Part shown: in pieces, positions 1 through 13,246 of the stretch
How positions within the stretch are numbered: the stretch's first letter is position 1
How the letters are laid out: each line of letters starts with the position of its first letter
Assembly (NCBI RefSeq): GCF_003945595.2
Contig: NW_024105009.1
Coordinates: forward strand, 762,001-826,000
Source: Pipra filicauda
Lineage: Eukaryota > Chordata > Aves > Passeriformes > Pipridae
Length of the DNA: 64,000 bases
Reading direction: 5' to 3'
Notes under the pieces: generated by a model
The model's input: only the letters and a program-made list of their open reading frames with translations
The model's database searches: none
Told to the model about the DNA's origin: nothing
Made by a program: the position numbers and the translations under genes

Positions 1-357
1 ATCAAAAGTATTGATTTCATGACAAGTTCAGCTCGCTGGTCAGATGATTGCCAAGCCTCCTCTGCCTGTGAATTCCCCAAAGCCTGCCTGTTGAGATGTA
101 CATCTGATTGAGCCATGCCTCAGTAATACGGCTTGACAACATGCAAGGAGTTGCCATGTTTCCTTTGCAGCCTTAATGCACTTTGCTGAAAATTCTCCTA
201 ACTCCAGACTGGTTAGGCAAGGAGGAGCATTTAAGAGGTATATTCTAAAACGAAACCAAATGCTGCTTTATGGCAGATACCCAATTGGAGGGTAAGCCAC
301 TAAGTGCCCTAGAAACACCCAGGGCAGACTTTTTGCATTGCTAAAGATGGAACTTAC
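1..357 (-). other. ELP4: ELP4 intron 8, 5' part only
   Basis: This is the start of the intron after exon 8. The donor reads CACG|GTAAGTT on the minus strand, a near-consensus 5' splice site. The remaining bases are ordinary unique-looking sequence. I see no exon, repeat or clear motif in them. The next exon, expected to begin with the codon completing Gly323, lies outside the window. Confidence 0.8.
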
Positions 358-466
358 CGTGGTAATCCTTGTACAATGGATTGGTTTCTCTCTCAGAGCC
401 AATAAATGATTCAAGACCAACTACCATATCTGACAAGTTTGTTACACGTTCCATAATTGCTTTATT
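358..466 (-). CDS. ELP4: ELP4 exon 8 (residues 287-322 plus one base)
   Basis: This 109-nt exon starts after the acceptor TTACAG on the minus strand and ends at CACG|GTAAGT. It encodes [20 protein letters not shown] (residues 287-306), followed by [16 protein letters not shown] (307-322) and the first base of a glycine codon. This is one of the most conserved parts of ELP4 and sits in the second half of the RecA-like fold. It enters in phase 0 and leaves in phase 1. An in-frame ORF running to 526 includes intronic residues upstream of the acceptor, so that methionine is not a real start. Confidence 0.95.
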
Positions 467-2869
467 CTGTAAGACACGGAAACAAAATACGCATCCTATG
501 TGATGAAAAAGGTAATTAATGTTCACAGAGTAAGCCTTGGTCTTCTCAATGGCAAGCTGTGGGGGAAAAATAGGTCATCAATACTTAGGAATTATGTTAG
601 AGGGCTTTATTCCTTAAAAAAAAAAAAAGACTTGAAATTTCTGATTAAAGAAAACATGTATTTGACAAGAAGAAACCATAAAAGGGCTAACTTAGCACTA
701 CATTTGTATTTTCTTAAACCTTCATAAGAGAAGCATTTGCTCACATCAGTGATACTTAAAAAGCAATATGTTAAGCTTATTGACTCTCATTGACTTCCAC
801 TATGAGTCAGATGCCCAGTTTTTGCTTCTGTTCTGAAAACCTTGCTTTTTAATACACTTAGGCATATAATTTCTAGCATTTGGAGCATGCACAATCCACA
901 CAATTATTCATTTTGGTCATCAGTCAAACAACATGGACAACTCAAGCAATTTCTCCAGCATTTTTCTTTCTAAAAGTTCCTCTTTATCTTTACAAATCTG
1001 TCTCTTCGTGCAGCGTTACCATTTCTCAATATATTTGTGATTTGTGATGCCTTATTTCTTGTGCAACAACTTACTGTCACGTGCTTTAAATAAGCTGTTT
1101 TCTGTATAGTTTTCTTTCCTTAATTTCATACATCAGACAAAGACATTCAAAGGTCACAACAGAGATCTTCAGAGGTAAGTCAGAAAAAATGTTCTTAAAT
1201 GCTCTGATGATGTCCCTATTTAATGAGAAAAGAAAGAAGAAACAAACCTATGCTAAAACCCAAAATATTTCTTAAAGATAAGAAGCAGTTATCCCAAAGC
1301 TGCCTGGACAGCTGGTATACTCTTGTTCTTGGTGGCTGGAGGTGCTATACTCATCATACCTTCAGGGGTATCAAGACCAATCACCTCAAAATACCCATTC
1401 CAAGTATGAGGAATTAGCTCTGTACCTCCAAGTCATAGTTTTGTATTTTTCTATTAATTTAAAGTATTTTGTACATTTTACAGTTCTTTTGTAAATTATA
1501 CAACTGATGCTTATTCCGAAATGTCAATGTAACTACTGGTAAAATTATTTGATAGTAACAATTTATCAATTAGGAGCAGAGAGAGGGAAATATCCCCAGA
1601 TATGTCAGAATAGTCTATGCATTGCACTGACATTCAGGTTTATTAAAATGGTGATCAATACACCAACTGCTTTCTGAACCCACATTTCAATACCCCTTTA
1701 TCTTCCAGCCACACTAAAGCTCACAAAGCAGACGTGAAAGGTGAAAATTTCCCGCTCTCATCAAAGAATAAATTGAATTCTATTTTCTGACCACTGCGTG
1801 AAGTTGTGGCCCCGTCCTGCACAACCCAATCTGCTCAGGTTACAAGGCCCAATTCCACTGATCCCATGGCACCTTTACACCCCCTCCCTTCCCCACCTTA
1901 TGGGCCAGATGGCATCAAATCCTGGGGAGGGGTCTCTTTTCAAAGCCGCTACTTGCGCACAGGCCAAAACCGTCTATCCCCGTGGAATCAGGGAACTTCC
2001 ATTTTACCCACAAAGTCTGATGATGAATAACAATAAAGTAGTTTTATACTACAGAATTTCCTTTCTGAGGAATAACAGAAGTGATCTGAGGTAAAAGAAC
2101 ACTGCCTACACATCAATCCCTAGACTTTGTTACTATATCCGCCCCTGAAATATTAAAGCTGACTTGCAAACTGTTTCCTCTTCTTGGAAGAGAGAGACAA
2201 TGTACTATATTTTAATGGAAACTTGTGGTCACATTTATTCTAAAGGGGAATCACATAAAGATGGTACAGATATAAATCTGAAGTAGTCAGTGACTTCTAT
2301 AAATCCACAGACCAGAAATTACCGTATTTTGCCAGTTCTTCAGAAGGCTGCAGGATATTATTTGTATATCAAGAAAGGCAAAACTGTTAAAAAATAAATA
2401 AACACGGATGACTCCTGGAAACTAAGCTAAACTCTTCATAAAGAAAAAATGTTCCATCATTTGAAAAAAACATTTGCTGTCCATTCTTGTTTTGCTGTAC
2501 ATTAAAGTTTCTGCTTGCTGGTTTTGATAACAATGGGTTACGAAAACCGTGGACAGAAAGATGCTCGACCATCAGCAACGTACCCTCACCACTGATAGTC
2601 CTGCAAATCATAAGAATATCATCTTTCCTATTTGGTTTTAATTCTGGAAAGGTTAAAGTGAGGGACAGCAGTTCAATATTTGCCTGACAATACATACTTC
2701 AGTATGTTGGTTTCAGTTCTTCCTCTGAAAGGGTTTGCTTTCTTAAATTGTGCTCCCTTTGCCCATGTTGATTTTGTTTTTGTTTTTAAAGTGTGTCAAA
2801 ATATTCCCCTGGCTTAATGCAGTGTATCTTGGGAAATATTTTGCACAGTGAATCGCCACACCAAAGAGA

Positions 2870-3130
2870 CATTTGCTTATGTGGCATTGTTGCCATAGAT
2901 CTGTATCTATCATGTATTTTCTAGTTTGCAGCGTTCAGCACATTAATGTCCAATCAAAGCTGACGTCAGCACACAGATAGTTGTGATGTATGGCATACTG
3001 ACATAAACACACAAATCATGTTGCCCCATCTGGGCTTGAAAATTTAACAGAGCTCCAGATCTTCCTCCAGCCCCATACAAATCTACCTCCTGCTTCTGGC
3101 ATAAACTTGGCAGCTCTGGAGGTGAGCCAG
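2870..3130. promoter_or_regulatory. Candidate intronic regulatory block with Maf/CRE site and CCAAT
   Basis: This roughly 260-bp block in intron 7 has clustered motifs and higher complexity than its flanks. At 2958-2971 AGCTGACGTCAGCA differs by one base from the palindromic large-Maf element TGCTGACGTCAGCA and contains a full CRE (TGACGTCA). A CCAATCA motif lies just before it at about 2950-2956. A half RFX box, GTTGCCATAG, is near 2888. The motif matches are direct; that the block is an enhancer, or is conserved, is inference. Confidence 0.35.
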
Positions 3131-6100
3131 GACATGGTTAGGAGGGAAGCCAGGAATGGTGAGATTCAGGGAAAGAGTTTGTTGGCAGCTAGAAGAGGTA
3201 TTGTTTTAAATTATACTAAAAAATGAAAAAAAAACCAAACAAACCATCCCAATCTTGGAAAGTTTTCAGTCTTGCTAGATGTACTGCAGTTTTTCTAAAT
3301 TAGTTAGTTCAGCCAAAATATAATTATTCTAACAACATGGTAGCAACCCTGTTGTGCAGGCTGGGCTGGGCATCCATTCTATATCCTACTTTGTGCTACT
3401 GTTTTAGACAGACGTTTTCTTTTTAAGTGCAAACTTGCAATATTTGGGCTCAACCGAAGTCTACTTTCAAAACATGTCAAGAAAATGATATGCATATGTA
3501 CATGGGAACTATACACACATTTAACCAGCTTTTGGGAAGGGCAATTATGGAAAATGATTGCTTTGTCCTACTAATTCATTTTCAGAATGTACATAGCTTT
3601 GAGTAATTATCTGTGCGTGTCTAAAAATACTTATTTACAACTAAAGCAGTTCAAAATGTCTCATCTTCTGTGTTTGAGTATAAAGCACAGTGTTCTACCA
3701 CCACAAATACACGGATAGCCTGTGTGCTCAAACTTACATCCTGAAATTAATATTGTGTGTTTCTACTGGATTGAGTTCTTAATGTACCACAATTTTATCA
3801 TTACTACTATTAATCAAGTCAATCTTGGTTCATCTGGATTCCGTATTAGGAAAAAAATCTGTCTTTTCTACTCTGCTCTAATTTCTAGTTCTTCTCTGAT
3901 TTCCTGTCAAAATTTTTCCACCACCCAAAGATAAATCCTCTCATTCCATTTCTAAAAAAATTAAAAACCACGCAAAATTTGGGTAATAAAAAATATTTAA
4001 ATTCTCAGTCCTTGCACTGCATAAGTAAAAAAAAGTCAAAGAATGGAAATTTTTCTTAGAACAGCTTCGACTTTTCTATATAGTACATTTAAACAATCTC
4101 AAAATTTAAAAGGAAAATAAGAGCCTCATGTTAAAGATCTGCAATGAGATCCAACTAGCATATACAGATACATAAATGCATATGTATTTAATACTAAATA
4201 CTAAATACTAGCATATATAAATACATTAAGCTCTTGAATTACATAGGCTTTTTGCATATATTTGCATTTGTATTCTGATCAATACATTAACATAACTTTA
4301 ATACTGACTGACTTACATTGAAAATAAGGTATTTTGTGACCACATCTCCTTTCAGAGACATTAGGCCTATATTTTGGTAGAGGGCTATATTTAACTGCTT
4401 CATCTTTACATTCTGCTAATACAATCCCATCACTGGTTTTATTTTAAAACATTTAATTAAGACTTAATACATTGAATCCTACGTGACTTTCATTACCTAA
4501 AGCACTACTCCCAAATGCTGTTAGTACTGGGACAAAGCCCAGTTTAAAGAGCGAGCTGCACACATTCTGTATGACAGCACAGTATTGAAAAATGAATTCA
4601 GATTCGCCCCCCAAAAGTGTATTTGGAGGCAACAATTTGTGTTGTTACCAACAGGTGAATCCAGAGATCCTGGCACTTCAGTCAAAAGCAAGTCTCAATA
4701 ATAAACAGCAGGCAAGTTCCAGCAAAGTAATATGAGCCTTACGAACTTTAAGTAAATTCTGGTGTGTGAATTTTCAAGAAACGCTCAAAAATTCGTTGTA
4801 TTTTCTTTTTTTGAATTCTATTTAAAACATTCTGTCACGAAGCTGAAGTAAGCTTAGTACTACAACACAGACAGCCACACTGGGCCATAATGAAACAGTG
4901 GTTGGATATTTGATAGATGAAATAATTCTTGATATTTTTTGAGAGATTATCACACAATGATAATGTGGTAATGACTTCACAACATACAAATATTTATCAC
5001 TTGTCATTACTAGTTAATCTCCAAAGGATTTTACATTGAAAAGATAAATTATTAAGAAGCATGGCTTAAATATTTATCACCATTTGTTAATAATTACTGC
5101 TCAGAAAATCACAGAATTACCCACACGTTTTATTTTGGTAAAAGAAGTTGGGCATTAGGCCCTTGTACTAGTTTTATAGAAGGATACAGTTTGTGCACTT
5201 TTGGATTTTTCACAAGTCCCAAAAATAAAAGATTAATAACCGTTCTGACAAAAAGTGTTAATCAATAATTAATAAAGACTCTACACTATAAAATTCTATA
5301 TATCTTCTAACTCCAAGATGACTGTTTACAGTGTTTGAACACAGCAAATCTACTAACTGAACACTGAATTTTGGCTCTAAAATGAATGTACACTCAGACC
5401 ACTGGAATATAAGATGACCAATAGGACATTAACAAATTTTGGTGTGCAGAAATTTGTATCAAGAGCACAAGAAAAGTGAACACAAATGCAATGTCTTTGC
5501 TGGAAAACAGATATCCTAGAAATATAATTAAAGGATTTTCTACAAACTACAATGCCTTCAGTGATGAGAAATCTACATTTAGGGATTCTCACTAATTAGG
5601 CATTTCCTCTTACTTTTGAAGAACCTTACTGACTACAGCAGAACTTAGGTATAAGCATCCATTTGTATGGCTGAAACCACAGAAGCACTGATTTTTGGTT
5701 GACTGTATGTACACTGTGTTACATTAGCTGATTTCAAGCAATAAATAGTATCTTTGAATAATTTTATCCAAGTTACAGAAGCAAAGAAAGGAAGTGTAAG
5801 GAAGGCACGAGCAGGCAATTAGATGCAGTGTAGTTGTAAAAAAGGGAAGAGGGTAACAAAGCATCTGTTGGTCAATATGTTACACAACATATTAATTCCA
5901 GATTTTGGTTGTTCTCTTAAAGTTGCTTTTAATAATTTTTGTCCTGATAATTGTCTATGGGAACTCTGCAATGTTTTTGCATGTTATCATACAAAATATC
6001 AGATGAAGGTGGATGACACAGTATCCAATTAATCTTCATAAATTTTCAGGAAGAATAATCATCTAGGAAATAAAAACTAAATATCACACTAAAATAAAAA

Positions 6101-8229
6101 TAAATCTTTGGATCTTCACTGAAACGGACTTGTGTGTTACTTGAGCTCTGGAAGCACCTAAGGCCAGCAAACTGTGGCATCTTACAAAATAAAAAGTATG
6201 TCTGTTTTGCCGTTGAAGGGAAGACCTAAAGGCCAACAGCAAAAGGAGAGATGACTAAATAGAGATAAATTAAGCAAGTCAGTAACAGTTGCTGCTGCAC
6301 CTAAAAAAAAATGAACGAAGTCTAGCAGTTTAAATCAAACTTTCCATCTGTTGATCTCCAAATGCTTCACAAAAGACAGGCAAATGCTGCATTCCTCCCT
6401 CACAAGTCAGTAACAAGCACAAAGGTGTCCCGTGAGTTGTCCACAGCCAAAAGCCAGTCAACACTGAGCTGGGATCCCAACTCAGCCTTTCTTTGAAGCC
6501 CTGTCTACCTGCTTCTGTTTAAGGCTTGGTTTAGGAGGCCTTGGGGTATCAGGAAAATATCTGGTGGTATCATGAAGGTGACGTGGGAGTTGAAGCCCAG
6601 AAAGCTGGGTGCTGAAAATCCTGTTATTATCTGGCTGAAAGAGGTGACAGATGTACAGCGTGTTAAAGGGTGACACTTTTTGAGCTGAATCCCTGCTCAG
6701 TGCTTTTCTCTTCTCTTTCCTTAGCATTCAGTAGCAGAAAGCACAGGCTGCAGGTGATGGTTCTGGGGTGTGGGGCTCTTGCCCTGCTGCACTGAGTAAA
6801 TGAAATAAATCTGACCAAGCCTTTCTTCAGTGAAGGGTGAGTGGTTGGGAAGAAATCAGTACAAGATCTGGGCTAAGATGAGCCCAGCACCTCCCCTGAA
6901 CATTATCTGCTTCTTAATAATGAGACTGTCTCACTGTTATAAAAGCACATACATGAAAATCTGTACGTTACTACTTGTCTTTAAATATTACAAAAATGAA
7001 CTGACCATTTGAGCAGATTTCTCTAGAAAATTAACACATCAAACATGCAATCCTACCAATGGATCATAGCATAGCATAAAATAGAGGTGCAAAAGAAGTC
7101 TGAAAGAATGAGAGCTGTATTACAAAAGAGTCATAACAAAACTGCTGAAATTATGTATCTGAGACCAACTGGTTTAACTAAAATCCCATGACTCCATTGG
7201 GAATCAGTCATTATATGAAAAAGGTTTAGGAGTTCCTTTTGTTGCCATTTTGCCTGAAAAAAAGAATGTCATTGCAGTTTGCTTTCCAATTCAGAAAGGC
7301 AAACTCTTGCTGCAACTTTAATTCTTTCAACCGTATGTTATTCTCAGGTGACCAAAAAGAACCTCCACCACTATTTCAATTATCAGTATGCAAGTACCAA
7401 AAGGAACATCTAACTGATGTTGGTAATCAGGTGGCAAGATCCTGAAATATAAAATCATTTAAGGAACTAATCCCTTATCCAGCACAAAATTATAGGCTGT
7501 CATCAGGAGCAGGCTGGCAAAGCTAGGTCCAGATGGGAAACTGGCTGGGCAATAAGAAGAGGTAGGGTGGAAATGATGGGTAGGCTGGAAACGATGGGAA
7601 CCTAAGGAAAGACATGACTGCTCCCTCTGCTGGCAAGGTCCTCACCTGCTTTAATTTTTAACTAATGAGTAGGCATTTCTTTAATTATTCAGGATCCAGC
7701 CAATAAATAATGCAGAATGTTCCTTCCTCAGTCTGTTGCTGTGTGTTTGCACATTTTTGAACTTATGGTGCCCTATTTCACTAGAATAATTTGCCATAGA
7801 ATTAAGGCTCAGATGGATATCTAATGGTAGTTACTGGCTTTATATTTTAATTGTTCACAAAATGAAAAGCAAGATTAAGCTATTTAACCTTCAAAACACG
7901 ATATCTTACAACGTATACTCATTTCATATTTAATTTACACACTTCATAATATTATGACAAATTGCTCATCATATCTTACTATAACAAGAACCCCTTTATG
8001 CAGCAAGAAGGTACGATAAAATTAAACATTCTGCAACACAAACACACTAAATGACACGTTCTACCAAAAAAGTATCATTCTTCCATAAGTAAAATTCATG
8101 ACCAGTGAATTCAGCAATAATGTTTGTATTAAAACTTAATTAAAAGATGAAGACAAGCCATTCGTTACTTGATTTGTGATATAAATTAATAGCTGCGGTA
8201 AGAACATTTAGAAAAAAAAACTGTTCCAA

Positions 8230-8620
8230 GATTTTGGCCTACAACCAGAAGCTCCCAGAACAGGAGGGATCAGCTTTTTTTGCCCACTGTTCTCATCTGA
8301 ATCCTGGCTGAAAAGCTACTCCAGCTCCCAGCTTTCCAGAAGGCTCCATCCCAGGAATCCTCGCCTGCCATTTGGTTTGCTGATTTTAATCTCCCAGGAC
8401 TTTCTTACAGTGGCTCCACTATGCTGAACTGGCACTTGCTCCTAGAAGTGAGTTATTATTAAACTTGTAGGTCAATTGTGGCACTAACAACTCTTTGGAA
8501 GCTTTCAGCCACGGTGTACAATTTGCTGGTCTAATTAAATATTAATTCTAAGTGTTACATTCTGTGGCTAAGAGCTTTTATTTTCCATCATCAGTCTGGA
8601 AGAGAAAGAGGTTACAAGGC
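8230..8620. promoter_or_regulatory. Candidate conserved non-coding block in intron 7
   Basis: A stretch of balanced composition and high complexity stands out in an AT-rich, low-complexity intron. It carries several homeodomain-type cores, including CTAATTAAATATTAATTC near 8532-8549 and TTTTAATCTCCCAGG near 8384-8398. It has no ORF, no splice pair and no repeat that I recognise. The composition is visible, but conservation could not be tested here, so this is a candidate only. Confidence 0.25.
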
Positions 8621-9582
8621 TAATTTAATCTTTTTTTTTTTTTTTTCCCCTAGCATTAAAGCTTAACTACATAGGCACAAAAACATCATTAAAGATGCAG
8701 TATTCCTTTTTATTATAATTATATTGTAATTAATAGAGAAGTTCTAAACAAAAAGAGGTAAAATTGGATTCTGAAATTTCAGGGTTTTTAAACACCACCA
8801 GAAGTTCACATAAAAATGTTTCCAAACGCACAGTGCACAGAAACTCAACATTCAGTCCTGTGAAAATCATTTAAGATGGGAAATACATACGCAAGAATTT
8901 AAATATAAAAAAGTTTTACACAAAATTATTGTTCTTTGTTCTGAAATACAACAGATAAACCCTATATTTAAGGCTAGATTCACAGGGCTTTTTTTTTTCC
9001 CCAAGAACCTGTACTTGTACTCAAGCAAAAAAAAAAAAAAAAGTATTTCTTCAGAAAAACATTACTACCTTCCATTTTCTAAAAGAATTACTTGGCTTAA
9101 AGCAGATAACTACTTTGGCCTGTATTGTTTAAAGTCACTCTTCTAATCTTTACTTATCAGTGTCCAAATGGGCTCAATACATGAGCCTCTTCCCTTCTGC
9201 TTCCATAACAGTTGTGTCCATGTCTGGACACTGGGCATTATATTAACTACTTAGTCCAGTAGCCAAAAGATTCCATATGCTTGAACAGATGACTATCTCC
9301 ATACTGTGATGGGATATTTAACTGTTTAGGTCTAATGCTGCAGTTCAAAGATTTAGTTCTAAATCTCACCTAATTTTTTTAAGAGTTTTCACGGGCGTCT
9401 GTTCAGTTTATAGACGTAAAGTGTAAAATAAAATGGCAATCTTGCCCATGCACTTCTCAAGTTTAACATATGCCTTCTGGAAAAGTGACTTTTTTATTAA
9501 AGAGAGGGTGTTGAGGAGATGGTGATAAGGATGTGTGTGTACACTGTCCTAAAAAGTAAAATTTATTAAAATGAGAAGGCTT

Positions 9583-9596
9583 GTTTAACGCATGAG
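9583..9596 (+). promoter_or_regulatory. PAX6 paired-domain-like site
   Basis: GTTTAACGCATGAG matches the paired-domain consensus core TTTCACGCATGAG at every base except one (A for C). The nine bases ACGCATGAG are identical. PAX6 is known to autoregulate through distal elements in ELP4 introns, which makes a paired-domain site here noteworthy. A single 14-bp match can arise by chance in 64 kb with mismatches allowed, so confidence is low. Confidence 0.3.
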
Positions 9597-11611
9597 ACTT
9601 TAACATACAATGGGACTGTTCTTCATAATACAGTTAATTCAGTTAAAAGACAATAACACTTAGGTAGAAAAACATGCTTCAGATGTATATTTTATTTGTG
9701 GTTTAAGTGGGTAGTTGTTACCAAATCAGAAGTGGTAGTGGTAGTGCTAGAACACAGCCTGTTGGCAACCAAAACCTTACTTTATGAAACAACAAAATAC
9801 TTCTATTTCTTCTACAATTGATTAGCAAATACTTTCAGTAATTAGAGAAATTGAAAAAAACCCCCAACTTACTGTTCCACAATTTAAATTGTGAATAATA
9901 TACTTTTCTGAGCTTCCTACTCAATCATAATTTTAAAGGTGCTTTTATGACTGTCTAAAACCCGGAATATTCATATCCAAAAGCTATGTGGATAGCCCAA
10001 GAATACCTGTCATAAACTTATGGCTCTCGATATTTTGGGTACTGTTGTTAAACTGTATGTCTCATGCACACCAGAAAGCAACACGCAACATTAAAAATCA
10101 TGTTAAAAAAACCCAGAAAAATATTAAGATCATTTCATTTTCATACTTTCTGTTTTGCAGAGAACTTCCAAAGGTTCCTTAATTATGATACAGAAACCAC
10201 ATGACATTTGATCTCAGTACAAATCTGTCTGCAGCAGCCACCTCATAGAATACGTTTGAAGGTTATTCAGCATTTTACACTAGTGAATTCACAGAAGTCA
10301 GGATTCTAAGGTAGGCAATCACTCTTAGTTCTTGTCACAGGAATCAAGATTTCAAACTGTGACAAATTCACAAGCTATAGGAGTTCACATCTTATAATCC
10401 TATATTAGCAATGGATTCTAAAGCACTCTATTGCTTGACTTTGAGTTTAGCTGCTAAATCACTCAGTGTGAACACAAAAGGCTTTGGATGTGGAAAGGTT
10501 TGTTTCCGAATTTTCCTACACTGAAACGTACAGTAACTTCTGCACTTCAGTGAATTCAGAACATCAAACCATTAATATTGTAGGAAATTAATTTTTCAAC
10601 ATACTGGATGAAATAATGAAAATACCTTGCTAAACAGAACTTCAGACTCTGAGGACAGGTTCTGTGGCAAGACTTATTCATACTGACTTTTCATTAGTCA
10701 ATTAATTTCCCTTGGTACTTGCTGACTAATATAGTTGTTAGTCCTTACCAGTAGTACAGCTTCAAGTTCAAAATAAAGGATGGCTTTAACAAGTGCTTTC
10801 TCCCAGTGAAAATAATAATCTACTCCAAAAAAAAAAATAATTATCTAAGTGATACAAAATTGGGAAGAATGGGAATAGAATTACAAACATTATTTAGTAT
10901 TTAGCAGAGGTATTCTTGGACTCACCAATGATTTCTAGTAATGAAAGAAAAAATGCATTATGAAAATATTTAAAATTATAATTTAGGGCTTTTGCAGTGA
11001 CATTAAAGTCCTCTCAGTCACACAACAGCACAATAATTCTTTTTCTAAATTTAGGTATTACAATGCACGGATTATCAACACACAGAAGAGGAGTTCTCAC
11101 TTGCTTTTATAATATTCCTTAAATTTGAAAATTGTAACAACAAATGAAATCCCTCTTCAATCTGCCCTCCTCGATCAATGCTAGATTTTAAAAATGGAAG
11201 TAATTTTCCCTTTTCAAATGTACCATATGATTTCACAGGCACAATGCATTTTCAAGAAGCAGTAGGAAGACTTGAAAAATAACCTTCCATCAACTATTTT
11301 AATCATACTCGTGAGTAGCTCAATATTTATTACCTGACAGACAATGTAAGATAAGAGTATGTTCAATCGGTAGAAAATATCAATCAAGTAAAACTTGTCA
11401 CACAGCATCTGAATAAAATTCATAATTGGCTAAGGGGTTTTTTTTGTGTCATTTGCTTTAAACCAGAATAACGTACTCCTATTTTTGTGGTTGAGAAACT
11501 TCATGTGCTGGTTGCACTGGAAGTTTCATCAATAAAACACAAAAAATCTGCCTGCTTTAGTGGACTACGGTTTCTTTAAATTACTCTGAAAAAACTCTGC
11601 ACACAAACAGA

Positions 11612-11635
11612 TTTTTTTTTTTTTTTTTTTTTTTT
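11612..11635. repeat. T24 homopolymer tract
   Basis: There are 24 consecutive T on the plus strand in intron 7, with no LINE or gene sequence beside them. It is probably length-polymorphic and prone to sequencing error. Confidence 0.9.
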
Positions 11636-12210
11636 GCAAATCTGTGTCTTTTACCAAAATATAGCCTTACAGAAAACTGTGAGGACATTCAGTGTCCCAT
11701 CAAGCTGGATGAATGAGCACCATCTTTGGATAAATGCAATTCCAAGTTATTAAATCCAAGACAATGAATTGCTGGAATAATGAAAGAGCCACATTGGTGG
11801 ATGTGTATCACAGAGGGAAAAACATCAAGAACAAAATCACTGTTTAATGTCCAGTAGTCACCAAAGAGTCAAACCAGACATTAGAATGCAGGAAAAGTAA
11901 ACAAACAATAATGGCATTACTGTATTATGTTACTGAAACAAGGCAAAGTGACTGTTTAAAACCAGACTAAGGAGGCAACAAGAGAAAAATTACAAATTGG
12001 AATACAAAAAATATAAAATAGGGAGGATTATTTTAATGTGCTATCAGCCAAGAACGAAGATACAATATATGAAAAGTAAAGGCAAAATTAAATGTTCTGA
12101 AAAAAGAGAGAAACTGGGCAGATTTAATTTGTGGAGCTCCCTGCCACATTACTACATGCAAACTATTAGGAAAAATACAGAAAAGAAATCAATCTCAAAC
12201 TATGTATATA

Positions 12211-12228
12211 CATATATATATATATATT
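12211..12228. repeat. Short (TA)n run
   Basis: An alternating TA run of about 17 bases, preceded by a degenerate TATGTATATA stretch. It is a simple sequence repeat in intron 7. Confidence 0.8.
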
Positions 12229-12799
12229 AGTAATACAGTGCATATAAAAAATGTAACTACTCTGGGTTGAAAAGACATTGTCCCTGTTGAAAATCAGTAC
12301 CACCAATTGTGAGTTTTATTTCTTCTTCACTGGACTAACCAGTACTGGGGGCTGGCAGAGACAAGATGTGGTATGAGTCACTACCAAAAATCTACTTTTT
12401 CATGACAAAGCAGGTAAAAATGAAACTATTTTTCTGTACATGTCATGCAGATGAAACTTTGATTAAAAGTGATTTTGAGCTTCCATGTCCTTCACGGAAA
12501 TTACACATGTGAAGAATTTACTTGTAGATCATCCAGTTAATTCAGTCAGGAGCCAAAAGTTAACATAGGAAATACAGCAACATTAGTTCAGGGAAAAATG
12601 TGGAATTTACTATATCTTCAAAAAAATTATGTGCATTTTCTCTGGCTTCAGTATACTGACTTTAAGATTCAACAGAGAAAGCATATGCTGGAACATACTC
12701 CCATCAAATTAAATACATATACAGAAAGGTACTTGGGAGAAAAAAAAAAGAAAAAAAAATCCCTCTCTCTTATTCTCTTGGAAAAGATATTTCCTTCAC

Positions 12800-12819
12800 T
12801 TTTTTTTTTTTTTTTTTTT
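12800..12819. repeat. T20 homopolymer tract
   Basis: There are 20 consecutive T on the plus strand, shortly before the GC-richer block at 12840. It is simple sequence with no associated element visible. Confidence 0.85.
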
Positions 12820-12839
12820 ATCCAGTGAGAAACCTCAGC

Positions 12840-13165
12840 AACAGAATGGTGAGTAGCTGGGTTGTGAGAATGTGAGCAGCTGCTGTTATTATAACTAAAG
12901 GCCTGGCTCCGGCTTGAGCCTGAGAGACCACATGTTCGGCTGTCCTCTCATCTCGCCATCCTCACCAATTAACTATTAACATGGAGGGCTGGACACATGC
13001 TCTCAGGGGCTCTTTAACAGGCTTCTTGGAGAGTGGAACAACTACACAGCAGGGCTCTGGGAACTGAGTAATGTGGGGTATAAGGAACCCTCAGCAGCTT
13101 TGCTCCTCCTAATGACAGTTTTTCTCTCCGCGGTGCAGCGCTCAAAGAAGGATACACCGAGCTGC
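12840..13165. promoter_or_regulatory. Candidate regulatory block with E-box, HNF1-like and MEIS-type motifs
   Basis: About 325 bp of GC-richer, CpG-containing, non-repetitive sequence lies between two long T tracts. It contains AGCAGCTGCT (palindromic CAGCTG E-box) near 12879, CAATTAACTATTAAC near 12966, which resembles the HNF1 palindrome with mismatches, and TAATGACAG (a TGACAG MEIS/TGIF-type core) near 13112. Preserved CpGs in an intron suggest constraint or low methylation. There is no ORF or exon with splice sites. Enhancer function is inferred. Confidence 0.35.
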
Positions 13166-13222
13166 ATGATTTAAAAAAAAAAAAATATTAATGCTGAGCA
13201 AAGATTCTGTAAGTAATCTTTC

Positions 13223-13246
13223 TTTTTTTTTTTTTTTTTTTTTTTT
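13223..13246. repeat. T24 homopolymer tract
   Basis: A second run of 24 T on the plus strand, about 60 bp past the GC-richer block ending near 13165. It is simple sequence repeat and probably variable in length. Confidence 0.9.
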
